Of a stretch of 64,000 nt of DNA, positions 34,245 through 44,503 are shown piece after piece. The DNA comes from Trichuris trichiura. Lineage: Eukaryota; Nematoda; Enoplea; Trichinellida; Trichuridae. The DNA lies in NCBI GenBank assembly GCA_037903355.1, contig JBAJFE010000018.1, positions 496,001 to 560,000 on the forward strand, in the 5' to 3' direction. Every line of letters begins with the position of its first letter. Position 1 is the first letter of the stretch. A model generated the notes under the pieces. It was given only the letters and a program-made list of their open reading frames with translations, had not been told where the DNA came from and ran no database searches. Both the position numbers and the translations under genes were made by a program.

Positions 34245-34936
34245 TATAATCGGTTTGACTTAAAAGTATGATTCGTGTCAATCAAGTTGATCATACGAAA
34301 TTCTTCCGTCAGATTTTGTACGCCTCTTTTACGTTTAAATGTAAGGTGAATTAAGCACTCAATGTTAGCCAGGTCAAATCAGATTGTTCTGCTTTGCCGA
34401 GACGTATACCTTATTTAGCTCTTATACGCATTAGGCTGCCTCAAGGCAATCGGTCATTATAATAAATCTCTGGTCATTCGACATTTCGGTTTGGCTCAAT
34501 TTTTGTGAAATTTTTAATTCTCTGTCACTTGCACTACGTAATATTTCCTAATAAGTGCCTCTTTGTTTGCATTTAGTTTTATTTTGTAGCAGATTTTTCC
34601 AATTAAATGCGCAGGGTGACACCTTTCCACCTACTTATCCCTTTTAATAATGTTAGGCTAAGCTTTTAGGGCCCGTCGCGTCCTGAGAACGACGCTTAAT
34701 ATGTGATTATGAAAAAGTCAAAATTGTCAACTAGCAAAACAAAAGGGCAGTTCAAAAGCAGACGTTATTTCAAATTTAGAGAAAACGAAAAACCGTTTTC
34801 CCAATGGGAAAATAACCTAAAAATTATAGGCCCAATCAAAATGAAAAAACGGTAAAAAACAAAATAACGCAAGCGGTCTGTAGGGAGCATCTTTCACAGC
34901 TGAGCCTGAGCCCTACAAGTATCATACACACTTTCT
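34245..34936. other. Intergenic, nothing recognised
   Basis: AT-rich; no exon or bounded repeat is seen. Confidence 0.4.
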
Positions 34937-35156
34937 AACCGGGAGTCACACGGGGCGTAACTCAACCTCCCATGGCAGTACACGTTGCAAAACCATTCTC
35001 TTCTGGTTCCGGTGAAATAGACGACGAAGAGATAGAGTCAAAAGACAAAGACTATATCTTCGTCGTCTATTTCACAGGGGCCAGATGAGAATGGTTTTGC
35101 CACGCCTACTGCTGACGAAGGTTGTGTTACGCACCGTGTGACTTCCGGTTAAATAG
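34937..35156. mobile_element. Palindromic MITE of about 220 bp
   Basis: Two arms of roughly 100 bp are inverted copies of each other, separated by about 20 nt near 35037-35057. The outer ends read TAACCGGGAGTCACACGGGG and, complemented, TAACCGGAAGTCACACGGTG. The inner arms share TGAAATAGACGACGAAGA. The TA at each edge would fit a Tc1/mariner-type target, but the assignment is tentative. The structure could fold into one long hairpin RNA if transcribed. Confidence 0.7.
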
Positions 35157-36124
35157 TGATGTATGGAAATTGTGGGCTCAGATTCAGTCGTGAAACAAGC
35201 TTCCTACACGGTCAAATACAACAACGAATTGTAAACGTAATAATAAAGAAAAGTAAATATTTTGTGTTAACTGTCTTATTAAACGTTCATTTGTTTCAAC
35301 TAAGCGGCAGTTTGATATTTCGAAATTGTTTTATTTTTTATTATAGACATGTTCATTAATAGCATTATTGCATCTTTCCGAACACTTTTGCTTTTATTCG
35401 ACTAAAGTCATTTATCCCATTACTCTACCGCCGACCTTTCGTGATGCTCATGTTCAAAGATTTCTCGCTGAGCGCGATTCCGCCCATTTTGGACCTGCTT
35501 GGAAGCAGTTTCACAAGGCATAGATAAAATTTATGTTTTCGCTTAAGCTTAAGCTATTGTGTCGATCATTTTCCACCTCTGCATTGCAACGAATCGCGTT
35601 CCATGTATTAATAAAGCAATAATAGCATTTCTCAATGTTGCTGCTGTTGTATTGGAACAAGCAACATGTGAATACAGCTCGTTTTGCTGCTACGTACGTT
35701 TAGCTGAGCAGATTTCAGTGTTCGCCTTGTCCCATTGTCATGCGAACAGCCACAACATCGCGTTTTCTTAATGCTTCCAAGCGGTAGATACGCAAACATG
35801 TGTAGCAGGCTCTGCAAAAAAAGACATACGAGATCATTGTATGAATAGTCATCCGACCGTATTATTACTAAAATATTTAAAAATTTGTGACTGCAAATAC
35901 ATGAATGGGCTATTATTATGCTCACTGGCTGACAGAATTTCTAGAAAGAACAGCCTGTCGCATAGGAGAGACAGGTTTCACAGAAGTTCAACTACGTTGA
36001 GGTCACGCAGTTCATTCATGGAGATCCTTGGAAAATATTTACTTCTGATGTAGGTGCTAATGGCTGGCGAAAATTATAGCTAATGAAATAAACACAATAC
36101 AACTGTTGCACATATATGCAACAA
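35157..36124. other. Intergenic, nothing recognised
   Basis: This stretch lies near the centre side of the inverted duplication. No exon chain or bounded element is seen. Confidence 0.4.
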
Positions 36125-36520
36125 AAAGGGTAACTACTAGTGCGCTTTAATAGACTTGTCTGAGAGAACTGGCAAACAACGAAGTCATCTTTCTGGGTCA
36201 AACTGAAATGGTAAGTCCAGCCACCGGTGCGTCTGCTGGAAAAGTCTGTAAGGAAATGTATAAGTTCCAAATTGAAGATTAGAGACATTACTAATAATAG
36301 TTAGGAGGAAAATAAAGCGCCTCCTCTTCATTCCGTTTTGTGTGTCTTGACAGAAGCACGCTGGCTGTATATTCAAACTATTATTCTTTAAACAAGTCTC
36401 CTGATTGCAGCTAAGGTATTCCGTTGAAGTCGTTCAGTCTGACCACTGCGTTCCCCTTCTCCCAGTTTCAGCTATCCATCAGAGTCTGCAGCAGAAAATA
36501 AGAATTGTCTTGAAAACATG
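36125..36520. repeat. Inverted duplication, second block (right copy)
   Basis: Reverse-orientation copy of 20504-20912. The coding-looking exon it shares carries a TAG at 36472-36474 on the minus strand where the left copy has CAG. The copy ends at about 36520, where Penelope-like sequence begins. Confidence 0.88.
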
Positions 36521-36524
36521 ATGC

Positions 36525-36663
36525 TTTTGTACGGGAGCGTGTGTTTTCATATTGAAAAATATCTTTATTACGGATTCTCTCCCGTTGTGAAGTAAAACAA
36601 AAAGATTTTTCTTTTCTTCCGGAGCTTTCGGGTCTTTCGCGACCCGTCTTCAGCGGTCAACTG
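36525..36663 (-). mobile_element. Penelope-like end remnant at the duplication junction
   Basis: The order TACGGGAGCGTGTGTTTTCA, ATCTTTATTACGGA, TCTCCCGTTG, GGAGCTTTCGGGTC and GACCCGTCTTCAGCGGT matches the end of the Penelope-like element at 46.9-47.05 kb. It lies between the two inverted blocks and removes the start codon of the block B gene. Confidence 0.75.
36625..36653 (-). ncRNA. Hammerhead-ribozyme-like core
   Basis: On the minus strand: CTGAAGA, one C, stem GGGTC/GACCC closed by loop GCGAAA, then GAAAG. The CTGANGA and GAAA boxes and a perfect stem II are in the right order. The unpaired C after the first box and the unresolved stems I and III leave activity open. Confidence 0.45.
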
Positions 36664-38174
36664 TCAGTTTGCAAAGGATCTTGGAATTCAGTCGCCCCGG
36701 CTTTTTGAAGTTGTAGGAAATGAAAAGCTCAGTAAACAGGTTTGTATGAACGACCTTTATTCATTGACAGTGTTATTCTACCTTTTGTTTTTGAAATGAA
36801 TCTTTGCGCTTTGAATGAAGCGTTGGCCAAGGAAAATGAATAAACCAACGAGACAAAAAATATGCGACGTCTCGTGAAAGAGCTGTTTAATTTAACTAGC
36901 CAAAATTGGTCCAGCGACCTTGTTGAACGCACAGTGAAATTCTTGAAAGAACTAACGACAGTCTGCAATAGTGATGTTGTTATAATGGAGTTTATCAATA
37001 TTGACGGTGCTAAATTGTTGGCACCTTTTGTTTGTCAACCCAATGCTGAGGTCAAATTGTCTGCATTAGAGTTAACAAGTAAAGTTGTAGAAAATAGGCA
37101 GCAATGTCAGAATGTGAGTACTACGTACGTGAGATATTATTATGTCAATGATTTTGTAGTCGTTTGCCTCAGCTCATTTTATACCGATACTGATGCAAAT
37201 TGTGAGTGATTACAGTTGCGATGTGGCACGACCAAAAGGATTCTACACTTTGTTTTGTATGCTGTTAAATATACCACTCTTTGAAGTTAGTTTACCATAC
37301 TTTCAGGCTTATGTTTCGGTAATAAGCACGTATCGCAGCTCTTCTGTGAGTGTAATGGCATTATGAAGCTTCTTTACCTTGCGGATAACCTAAAGCTAGG
37401 TGCCGCATCATGCATAATGTTGGCTAAAATATTGGAGCTGGTTCCGCAATACAAACGTAAAATTAAATGACTTGCAAAGAGCAGAAATCTTTACTGATAA
37501 GCATTATTTTCTCAATTATAGAACATGCATGTGAGCAAGGCGCAGTTTACGTGCTTGATGACTTAGCAAGTAAGATTTCCGACGACTATCACAGACAGAA
37601 AGCGATGGAAGCGATGCATTTGATTCTGGATGAATGCAGTCTGCCACCGCCAGTAAGTAATGCGACATTTGTCCTCTCAGTTCTGCTTTCGCATAATCAG
37701 TTCTAGACAACAACAGCGGCAAACCAATTTTTAATTGCTGAGCATTAGCTAGAAAAACATCTTTAGTGCTGTTTCTGTTGATGTTGTTGTTTTTATTGCT
37801 GAAAAAATGAGTAAAAGTTGTTGGTACCGTTTCGAGTAATGGTTTTATTCGGCGAGTTAAGGTTCTTTCAGTTCTATATACATTAGCCTGTCTTTTCAGA
37901 ACTTCTACGGACCTGTAAAAATGATAGAGAAACTCAAAGAGCTGGTCGAGTTTTTCAGATTACAGGAAAGTGCCCGGGTAAGGCAGAAATTACATTATTA
38001 AGTTGTTGCTCCCAGGAGTTCCGTAAATGTGGAAATGAACGAGCGTGCTTTTATCTTGCCACGGCTTTAATGTTGGTTGATGCTTTGCTGATTTAGGATC
38101 TGGCAAGGTCTTGCATGGAGATTCTCTTGGAGGACGATGTGCACGGACCAGAGGAAAACGGGTGGGAGATTTAG
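36660..38174 (+). pseudogene. HSPBP1-like gene, copy B (5'-truncated, nonsense)
   Basis: Exon homologues are 36664-36740 (5' part missing), 36799-37113, 37307-37456, 37522-37652, 37900-37977 and 38097-38174. The start codon and the first third of exon 1 are replaced by Penelope-like sequence. The exon 2 acceptor AG is lost (GAACAG in copy A is GAAATG here), and TAA at 36841-36843 replaces the Tyr codon that follows KENE. The last exon, by contrast, keeps the G that copy A has lost, so its frame DLARSCMEILLEDDVHGPEE is intact to TAG. It cannot encode the full protein. Confidence 0.85.
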
Positions 38175-38426
38175 TCTTAAGTCTTAAAAGATGTTGCTAT
38201 TACCATCGCGTGCTTTGTCGGCCATATTCATCCAGTGCTTTGTCTGCTTTATGTAATAGTGAAGTAGTAGTCATAGTCAGTTGTTGGAAATTGATTGTAT
38301 TAGCCATTCTCTTTCGCACTGTCGTATTTAAATTGCCGTTTTATGCAGTAGCCCGTTGCGGGTTGCTGTTTTGTGGCGTCAATAAATCATTGAGGTAATA
38401 CGCAAACATAAGTAGTTCTATTTACA

Positions 38427-38660
38427 AAAGAAGGCCTATTCTGCTACTTTGGATAGCTTTTCTTCGCTTTTAACAAATGGTAAAGATTTGTTAGCTAGTC
38501 ATTGTTTCACAATACCTGAACACGTTAATTCAAGTACAGATAATTTCACGTTGGTAAGCTTTCACATAGCGCGCTTATATGTTTATCTACTGCTTAGTAT
38601 TTTCAGAACAACGATTATGAACAAATGTTTAACGAAAAGTTTATTGGTAATTTTATGCTA
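38427..38660 (+). CDS. Last two exons of an unrecognised gene (copy B)
   Basis: Counterpart of 8852-9099: KAYSATLDSFSSLL... to a GTAAGC donor, then after TATTTTCAG the exon NNDYEQMFNEKFIGNF to TAG. Both exons remain open with only silent or conservative changes. This contrasts with the broken HSPBP1-like copy beside it. The end coordinate is approximate. Confidence 0.4.
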
Positions 38661-39354
38661 AAGAGGGAGAGCATTTAGCATGCCTTATTCAGTATCAGTT
38701 GCAAGATGAATGCTTGCCATGGAATGCATTGATTCTCTAATCATAGTTGATTGAAGCGTTGTCCTTCTGTCGCTAAAACCTTTGGCAATATTCTCGTTCT
38801 TTACGCATAACTACGTTCCCGTCTATAAGTTGATTACTCATTGCCTAATGAAAAGTATAGCTCTAAATCAATTCCTGTAAGATAAAAATTATGATACTCA
38901 GAAGCTTGCAATTCCGCCATGCTTTGAGGAATAGTTAACTGTTACAGGAAGCATATTTCTTCTGGTAGAAGTATTCTCACAATTTCCGGAAGTCTCATCG
39001 TTTCAGACAGAAAAAAAACTGTTGTCTTTTGGCGTGAGGGTGCATGGAATGCATTAAAGTCTCCTGCAATGCCATGCAAAAGCGCAACCATTGTGAATTG
39101 ATTCATAGATGAAGCTGTTCGCCAATTGACGGCGCATTAATTTTTCCAAAGAATGCGATTCCAAAGACAAGTGATAGCTCCGCTACGTTTACTTACTTTT
39201 CAATGGGTTATTCTGCAAGTAAACTATGTAATGTAGGGAATTCAGTGTATAAGCTCAAATCTGATTTGAAATGCGTTGTTAATGCGAACAGTAAGTAAGA
39301 AAACAGTAAAAGTGAATAATTTAACGTCTATGCGTCGTAACATTTCTGAATATG

Positions 39355-39552
39355 TGTAGTATGCTGGCTGCACCTTCGGTGTCGCCTATCGCTCAGCGTA
39401 CCTGCAGACGCTGATCGTAATCGTTCGTTCTCTTATCGTCGCGTTGTTGCACGCCCGCTGTTTCTATCGCTCCAGCTCTCTTTGACTGCGTTCTATCTAC
39501 TGTAGCTACCCGTCATTTAAGTTGAGTAAAACCAGGGTTTGGTTTCGCGACA
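39355..39552 (+). repeat. 5' LTR
   Basis: 198 bp, TGTAGTATGC...CGCGACA. It contains ATTTAAGTTGAGTAAA at 39515-39530, which is the exact complement of the leader just after the LTR. Confidence 0.95.
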
Positions 39553-39553
39553 A

Positions 39554-39569
39554 TTTACTCAACTTAAAT
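39554..39569 (+). promoter_or_regulatory. Candidate self-priming primer-binding site
   Basis: TTTACTCAACTTAAAT, one base after the 5' LTR, is perfectly complementary over 16 nt to ATTTAAGTTGAGTAAA inside both LTRs (39515-39530 and 43388-43403). In Tf1/sushi elements the 5' end of the RNA pairs with such a site and primes reverse transcription. By analogy the R region would start near 39515. This is inferred from complementarity only. Confidence 0.6.
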
Positions 39570-39571
39570 TT

Positions 39572-42500
39572 ATGGAACGACTATTGAAGCCGGATAGACT
39601 GGATGTGGATCCGAACTCTCCCACCGCTGCGGTGGAATGGAGGCATTGGCGCGCTACGTTCGAAAACTTTCTCGCTGCCCTGCCGCCGAATGCCGTGGAT
39701 GCCAAAGCGCTACTCATAAATCACGTTTCGCCGAAGATCTTCTCCTCCTTAGCCGGAGTCAGTTCGTACGAAGAAGCTTTGCGCACGCTAGAAGAGATGT
39801 TCGAAAGGCCAGTCAACGAAGTGCACGCTCGCTACCGGCTAGCCACTCGAAAACAGCTAGCTGGTGAGTCTTTAGAAGATTACGTACGAGCGCTGAAAGC
39901 GCTGAGTGCTGAATGCAACTTCAAGGCTGTAACGGCGTCTCAGTATCAAGAAGAGCTCGTACGCGATGCCTTTGTGTCAGGACTACAGTCGCACATTATT
40001 CGTCAGCGACTGCTGGAGAGCAAGGCTTGTGACCTAGCGTCGTTGCTAGACGTTGCGCGAGTTGTGGATTCAGCACAAAAGGGTTCGGAAAGTTATCTTT
40101 TGTCGACACACGCTAACACGACAGCTGCTTCCGCTGGCGCTAGCGATTGCCGACAGTCCGACGACGTTGACAGCCCGGGCAATCCGTGCGCGACGATTAC
40201 TACGAAGAAGACGCGTTGTTTCTTTTGTGGGCGCTCCAAGCACGAACGTGCATCATGCCCAGCTCGCGAAGCTGAGTGTAGGAAGTGCGGAAAGAGAGGA
40301 CATTTTGCTAAAGTATGCCGTTCCGCCCCCGCTGTCCAGAATTCAGCTTGCCCATCTGATCAAAGAAGTTCTACGGCTTGTCTCGCTGTGTCCCACCCTG
40401 AAAGGAGGAAACCAAGGAGACCCGTTGCGCTGAGCAGCTGCGCTAATTTCCCAAGCTCTCTGTCGAAAGCTGTCGTTGCTGCGTTATTGAACGGCCGCGA
40501 AGTCCGCTGTCTGGTCGACAGTGGAAGTTCAGAAAGCTTTGTCCACCCACGCATAGTCAAAGCGTTTGGCCTTAAAACTTGTCGTTCCCGAGTGCCTGTA
40601 AGGATGGCGTCCGGATCTTCCACAGTTTCTTCTCTGGGCCACACTAGTGCTAATCTGCTCCTGAAGGGACGCTGTTACGAGGACGTCCGCTTAGTGGTCC
40701 TGCCAAATCTCTGTGCCGACGTCATCCTTGGTCAAGATTTTCAGCGTTTACATGAAAGCTTGACACTGACTTACGGTGGGAATTTGCCGCCTCTTACCAT
40801 TTGTAGTTTAGCCGTCTTAAAGGTAAGCCCTCCTCGGCTGTTCGCTCACCTCTCCGCTGACTGTCACCCTATAGCCACTAGATCACGTCGCTTCTCGCGA
40901 GATGACATGACGTTCATTCGAAAAGAAGTGCAGAAACTGCTAAACGAAGGGATAATCGAACCCAGCAATTCGCCATGGCGGGCTCAAGTGTTAATTGTAA
41001 AGGACGAGAGACGAAAGAGTAGGCTAGTCATTGACTATTCTCAAACGATAAATAGGTTTACGCTGCAAGATAGCTATCCCTTACCTAAAATCGATTCTTT
41101 GGTGCACGGTTTGGCAAAGTACAGATTCTTCAGCACTATTGACCTGAAAAGTGCGTATCACCAAGTCCCTCTTCACCCACAGGACAAGCCGTACACCGCG
41201 TTCGAAGCGGCTGGTGGGTTGTACCAATTTGCACGTATACCGTTCGGAGTTACCAACGGGGTCGCGTGCTTTCAGCGAATCATCGACTCGTTCATCAAGG
41301 ACGAACGGCTAGAAGGGACCTTCGCGTACCTTGATGATATTACGGTTTGCGGATCAACTCAGGCTGAGCACGATAGAAATCTGGAAAACTTCCTGAAAGC
41401 TGCGCAAAAATGGAATTTCACACTCAATAAAGATAAGTGTACCTTTTTGACGAGAAAACTTCGCATTCTGGGATACGAAATCGAGAATGGTGAAATCCGT
41501 CCGGATCCGTCCCGTCTTCAGCCCCTGCGGGACCTGCCCGTACCGAAGGATAAGAAATCGTTGCAGCGAGCTCTAGGCTTATTCGCTTATTACTCCCAGT
41601 GGATATTTAACTATTCTAACAAAGTAAGGCCACTTATACAAACCACTTCCTTCCCTTTAACGACTGAAGCAGAAGGCGCATTTCAGCTACTAAAGAGCGA
41701 TATAGAAAGGTCGGCTGTTCAGGCTATTGATGAGTCGCTACCCTTTGAGGTAGAAACTGACGCGTCAGAAGTCGCGTTAGCCGCCGTACTAAATCAGCTA
41801 GGCCGACCCGTAGCCTTCTTTTCGCGAACGCTACAGCCGCATGAAAGACGATACGCTGCTGTAGAAAGAGAGGCGCAAGCGGTCATTGAAGCAGTGCGGC
41901 ACTGGCAGCACTACTTGACCGGGAAACATTTCGTGATAAAAACGGACCAGCGTTCTGTAAGCTTCATGTTTGATAAGCAGCACAGGAGTAAGATAAAAAA
42001 CGATAAAATATTGAGATGGCGGACGGAGCTATCCTGTTTAGACTTCGACATAATCCATCGCCCTGGGAAGGACAATGTGCCGCCAGACGTATTTTCGAGG
42101 ATCGCCTGCGGCTTGGTGGCTTATGATAAGAGTCACCTGATGCTCTTGCATGAAGGCCTCTGCCATCCGGGAGTGACCCGCTTGCAACACTTTGTCAGAT
42201 CTAAGAACCTTCCCTACTCGCTCGACGAAATCAGGCAAGTAGTCAGTCGCTGTCGAGTATGCGCAGAATGTAAACCGGTGTTTTATAGCCCTGAAAAGGC
42301 TACTCTTATCAAAGCTACTCAGCCATTCGAACGACTTAACTTGGACTTCAAGGGACCACTCCCTGGCGACCCTTCGAGCCGATTTCTCCTGTGTGTTATA
42401 GATGAGTACTCTAGATTCCCTTTTGCCTTCCCGTGCCGCGATACGTCGAGTGCCTCAGTCATTAAAGCTCTAACTGAATTGTTCTGTTTGTTCGGCGTCC

Positions 42501-43201
42501 CTGCGTACGTCCACTCAGACCGTGGAACGGCTTTCATGAGCCGCGAACTAAGAGATTTCCTGGTAAGCAAAGGCATAGCGTGCAGCAGAATTACAGCTTA
42601 CAACCCGCAAGGAAATGGGCAAGCTGAACGCTACATCGGGGTTATTTGGAAAACGGTAACGCTAGCGTTAAGGTCACGCCACATGCCCATGTCGCAATGG
42701 CGTACTGTGCTCCCCGACGCACTATACGCTCTGCGCTCGCTTCTATGCACAGCCACAAATGCCACTCCGCTTGAACGAATGTTTGGCTTCTGTCGTCGGT
42801 CTACTTTGGGCACGTCGCTGCCAGCATGGCTGGCGCGTCCTGGGCCTGCCCTTCTAAGAAAACACGTTCGCTCTAGCAAAATGGACCCGTTGGTCGAAGA
42901 AGTAGAGTTACTGGAAGCGAACCCTCAATACGCTCATGTTAGATTCTCTGATGGACGAGAGTCTACCGTCTCTCTCCGCGACCTGGCGCCCGCTGGCTCC
43001 CCTCGCGCTGAAGTCTATACCGATTATGACGACCAAAGATTACCGCTCGAAGAGACAAATGAAGCTAGCCTGGAGCCGTCTGAACTACCGACTGTTGAAG
43101 ACCGCTTATTGCCCGAGTCCGATTCCGCACTCGAACAAGAACCGATACCACTCCGTCGGTCGACACGAACACGGCGTCCTCCAGATCGCTTGGACCTCTG
43201 A
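39572..43201 (+). CDS. Gag-Pol polyprotein of the Ty3/gypsy element
   Basis: The first ATG after the leader (39572) gives 1209 residues in one frame to TGA; there is no gag/pol frameshift. Gag ends with two CCHC zinc knuckles (about residues 216-249: CFFCGRSKHERASC and CRKCGKRGHFAKVC). Protease has DSGS near residue 315. Reverse transcriptase has IDLKSAYHQVPL and the catalytic YLDD near residue 586. RNase H has ETDAS near 729. Integrase has the HHCC zinc site (HEGLCH to CRVCAEC, from about 860) and a DDE triad in NLDFKGP, VHSDRG and NGQAERY near residues 924, 982 and 1018. The order PR-RT-RH-IN is that of Ty3/gypsy. All key residues seen are present, so the copy may be coding-competent, although the 3% LTR divergence shows it is not brand new. 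Base composition is richer in G+C than the flanks. The clade within Ty3/gypsy is not determined. Confidence 0.95.
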   Translation: MERLLKPDRLDVDPNSPTAAVEWRHWRATFENFLAALPPNAVDAKALLINHVSPKIFSSLAGVSSYEEALRTLEEMFERPVNEVHARYRLATRKQLAGESLEDYVRALKALSAECNFKAVTASQYQEELVRDAFVSGLQSHIIRQRLLESKACDLASLLDVARVVDSAQKGSESYLLSTHANTTAASAGASDCRQSDDVDSPGNPCATITTKKTRCFFCGRSKHERASCPAREAECRKCGKRGHFAKVCRSAPAVQNSACPSDQRSSTACLAVSHPERRKPRRPVALSSCANFPSSLSKAVVAALLNGREVRCLVDSGSSESFVHPRIVKAFGLKTCRSRVPVRMASGSSTVSSLGHTSANLLLKGRCYEDVRLVVLPNLCADVILGQDFQRLHESLTLTYGGNLPPLTICSLAVLKVSPPRLFAHLSADCHPIATRSRRFSRDDMTFIRKEVQKLLNEGIIEPSNSPWRAQVLIVKDERRKSRLVIDYSQTINRFTLQDSYPLPKIDSLVHGLAKYRFFSTIDLKSAYHQVPLHPQDKPYTAFEAAGGLYQFARIPFGVTNGVACFQRIIDSFIKDERLEGTFAYLDDITVCGSTQAEHDRNLENFLKAAQKWNFTLNKDKCTFLTRKLRILGYEIENGEIRPDPSRLQPLRDLPVPKDKKSLQRALGLFAYYSQWIFNYSNKVRPLIQTTSFPLTTEAEGAFQLLKSDIERSAVQAIDESLPFEVETDASEVALAAVLNQLGRPVAFFSRTLQPHERRYAAVEREAQAVIEAVRHWQHYLTGKHFVIKTDQRSVSFMFDKQHRSKIKNDKILRWRTELSCLDFDIIHRPGKDNVPPDVFSRIACGLVAYDKSHLMLLHEGLCHPGVTRLQHFVRSKNLPYSLDEIRQVVSRCRVCAECKPVFYSPEKATLIKATQPFERLNLDFKGPLPGDPSSRFLLCVIDEYSRFPFAFPCRDTSSASVIKALTELFCLFGVPAYVHSDRGTAFMSRELRDFLVSKGIACSRITAYNPQGNGQAERYIGVIWKTVTLALRSRHMPMSQWRTVLPDALYALRSLLCTATNATPLERMFGFCRRSTLGTSLPAWLARPGPALLRKHVRSSKMDPLVEEVELLEANPQYAHVRFSDGRESTVSLRDLAPAGSPRAEVYTDYDDQRLPLEETNEASLEPSELPTVEDRLLPESDSALEQEPIPLRRSTRTRRPPDRLDL

Positions 43202-43227
43202 CAGCGTTTCCCCATGAAGGGGGTGAA

Positions 43228-43425
43228 TGTAGTATGCTGGCTGCACCTTCGGTGTCGCCTATCGCTCAGCGTACCTGCATACGCTGATCGTAATCGTTCG
43301 TTCTCTTATCGTCGCGTCGTTGCACGCTCGCTGTTTCTATTGCTCCAGCTCTCCTTGACTGCGTTCTATCTACTGTAGCTACCCGACATTTAAGTTGAGT
43401 AAAACCAGGGTTTGGTTTCGCGACA
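43228..43425 (+). repeat. 3' LTR
   Basis: 198 bp, same ends as the 5' LTR; six substitutions between the two, five of them after the first 90 bp. Confidence 0.95.
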
Positions 43426-44106
43426 ATATGCTTATACTAATAACAGCCGTTTTGAATATTTTAAATTCACGCACTAGAATGTTTATCTTACAGTGTTATG
43501 ATGTAATATAACGTGTTACATTGGTCTGTGGAAGCTTTTATTGAAAGCGGGCCGATCGTTCCTTCACAAGGGTTGCTTTTGATGTGGGAAGCTTTAGGGG
43601 TTACTTGAACCTTCACCAGTTTAATGATGTCCATGACTCCTCCTACCGACAGCTACTAAACTATTAGCCGTTGACGAGGAGTGAGGTTTTCTCGGTTAGA
43701 GACAACGTACAGTAAATGACGAGGCATGATTAGGTCCGAAAGCTTTGTTCGGAAATTAGAAACTTTTCGGACATTGAACTTGTCCTCAGAACGAGCCGTT
43801 TAACCGCAAGAAGGGAAAAAGGTTCGTCCATTGCCTGTTGCAATGGAGAGATTGGAAAATACCTCAACAAAACTGAAACTATTCCTTCAAAAAATCTGCG
43901 GATTATTTTTCCTCATACTTTGTAGGCCTATTGGACAAAATGAAGTCCAGTCCAGCTAAGTATGAAATCGTTCAGCGCAGAAAAGTTATATGAACTTGCT
44001 GATACTTTATTTGTTTAAATTTCGACAATTAAACACTTTAAATTTACAAAACTATATGGCTCGCAACAAGTGTCTCTCATTAGTATAGTTGCACGAGTAC
44101 TATTAG

Positions 44107-44503
44107 GTGCGTGTGCATTGAGAGAAGTGAGTTCCTAGCAAATATGGAAATGCCACAAGAAAAGCCTAAGGATGAAAAGTCAGCATCAGAGTATGACCGC
44201 ATGGAAACTTGTTCTCTGAAGAGAACAATGTCAGAAGAATTTCTGATGGACTGCTCTGAACTCGAACTAACCCCTGAACCGCTGACTTTGGAGCAAGGGA
44301 GTTCCGGTATGGCGTTTAGGTACTACACTAAGCCATGTGAAGCAAAAACGGCAAAAAGCACAGCGCCTACAAGTATCGTTGCTCCCACTGATGGTGAAAC
44401 ATCCAAGGAACAGTTGGATAACGACCATGAGAACTTCCAACGTGAGCCGTTATGGAATTTTTTCATAGGTATGGTCACTGAGCGCAATGAACTTTTGAAA
44501 TAA
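44107..44503 (+). CDS. 3'-terminal exon of an unrecognised gene (copy B)
   Basis: Counterpart of 7096-7492. It is 132 codons after the acceptor CTATTAG, with the same stop and length. Differences from copy A are mostly amino-acid substitutions (ending FFIGMVTERNELLK) without indels or stops. That pattern suggests either retained coding function or recent separation. The ATG of copy A is GTG here, supporting an internal rather than initiating position. Confidence 0.5.

Larger units (their letters stand above)
39350..43430 (+). mobile_element. Full-length Ty3/gypsy LTR retrotransposon
   Basis: Two 198-bp LTRs (39355-39552 and 43228-43425) begin TGTAG and end GACA, and differ at six positions (about 3%). 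The 5-bp target duplication ATATG lies at 39350-39354 and 43426-43430, and block A shows the empty site. A purine-rich tract (GAAGGGGGTGAA, 43216-43227) precedes the 3' LTR. Between the LTRs is one uninterrupted gag-pol frame. No tRNA-type primer site is evident; instead the leader is complementary to an LTR segment. The structure looks complete. Confidence 0.96.

Noticed and set aside
40360..43217. Several other-frame and minus-strand frames across the LTR element
   Set aside because: Shadows of the gag-pol frame; no domain of their own. An envelope-like gene was looked for after pol, but only about 26 bp lie between the stop and the 3' LTR.
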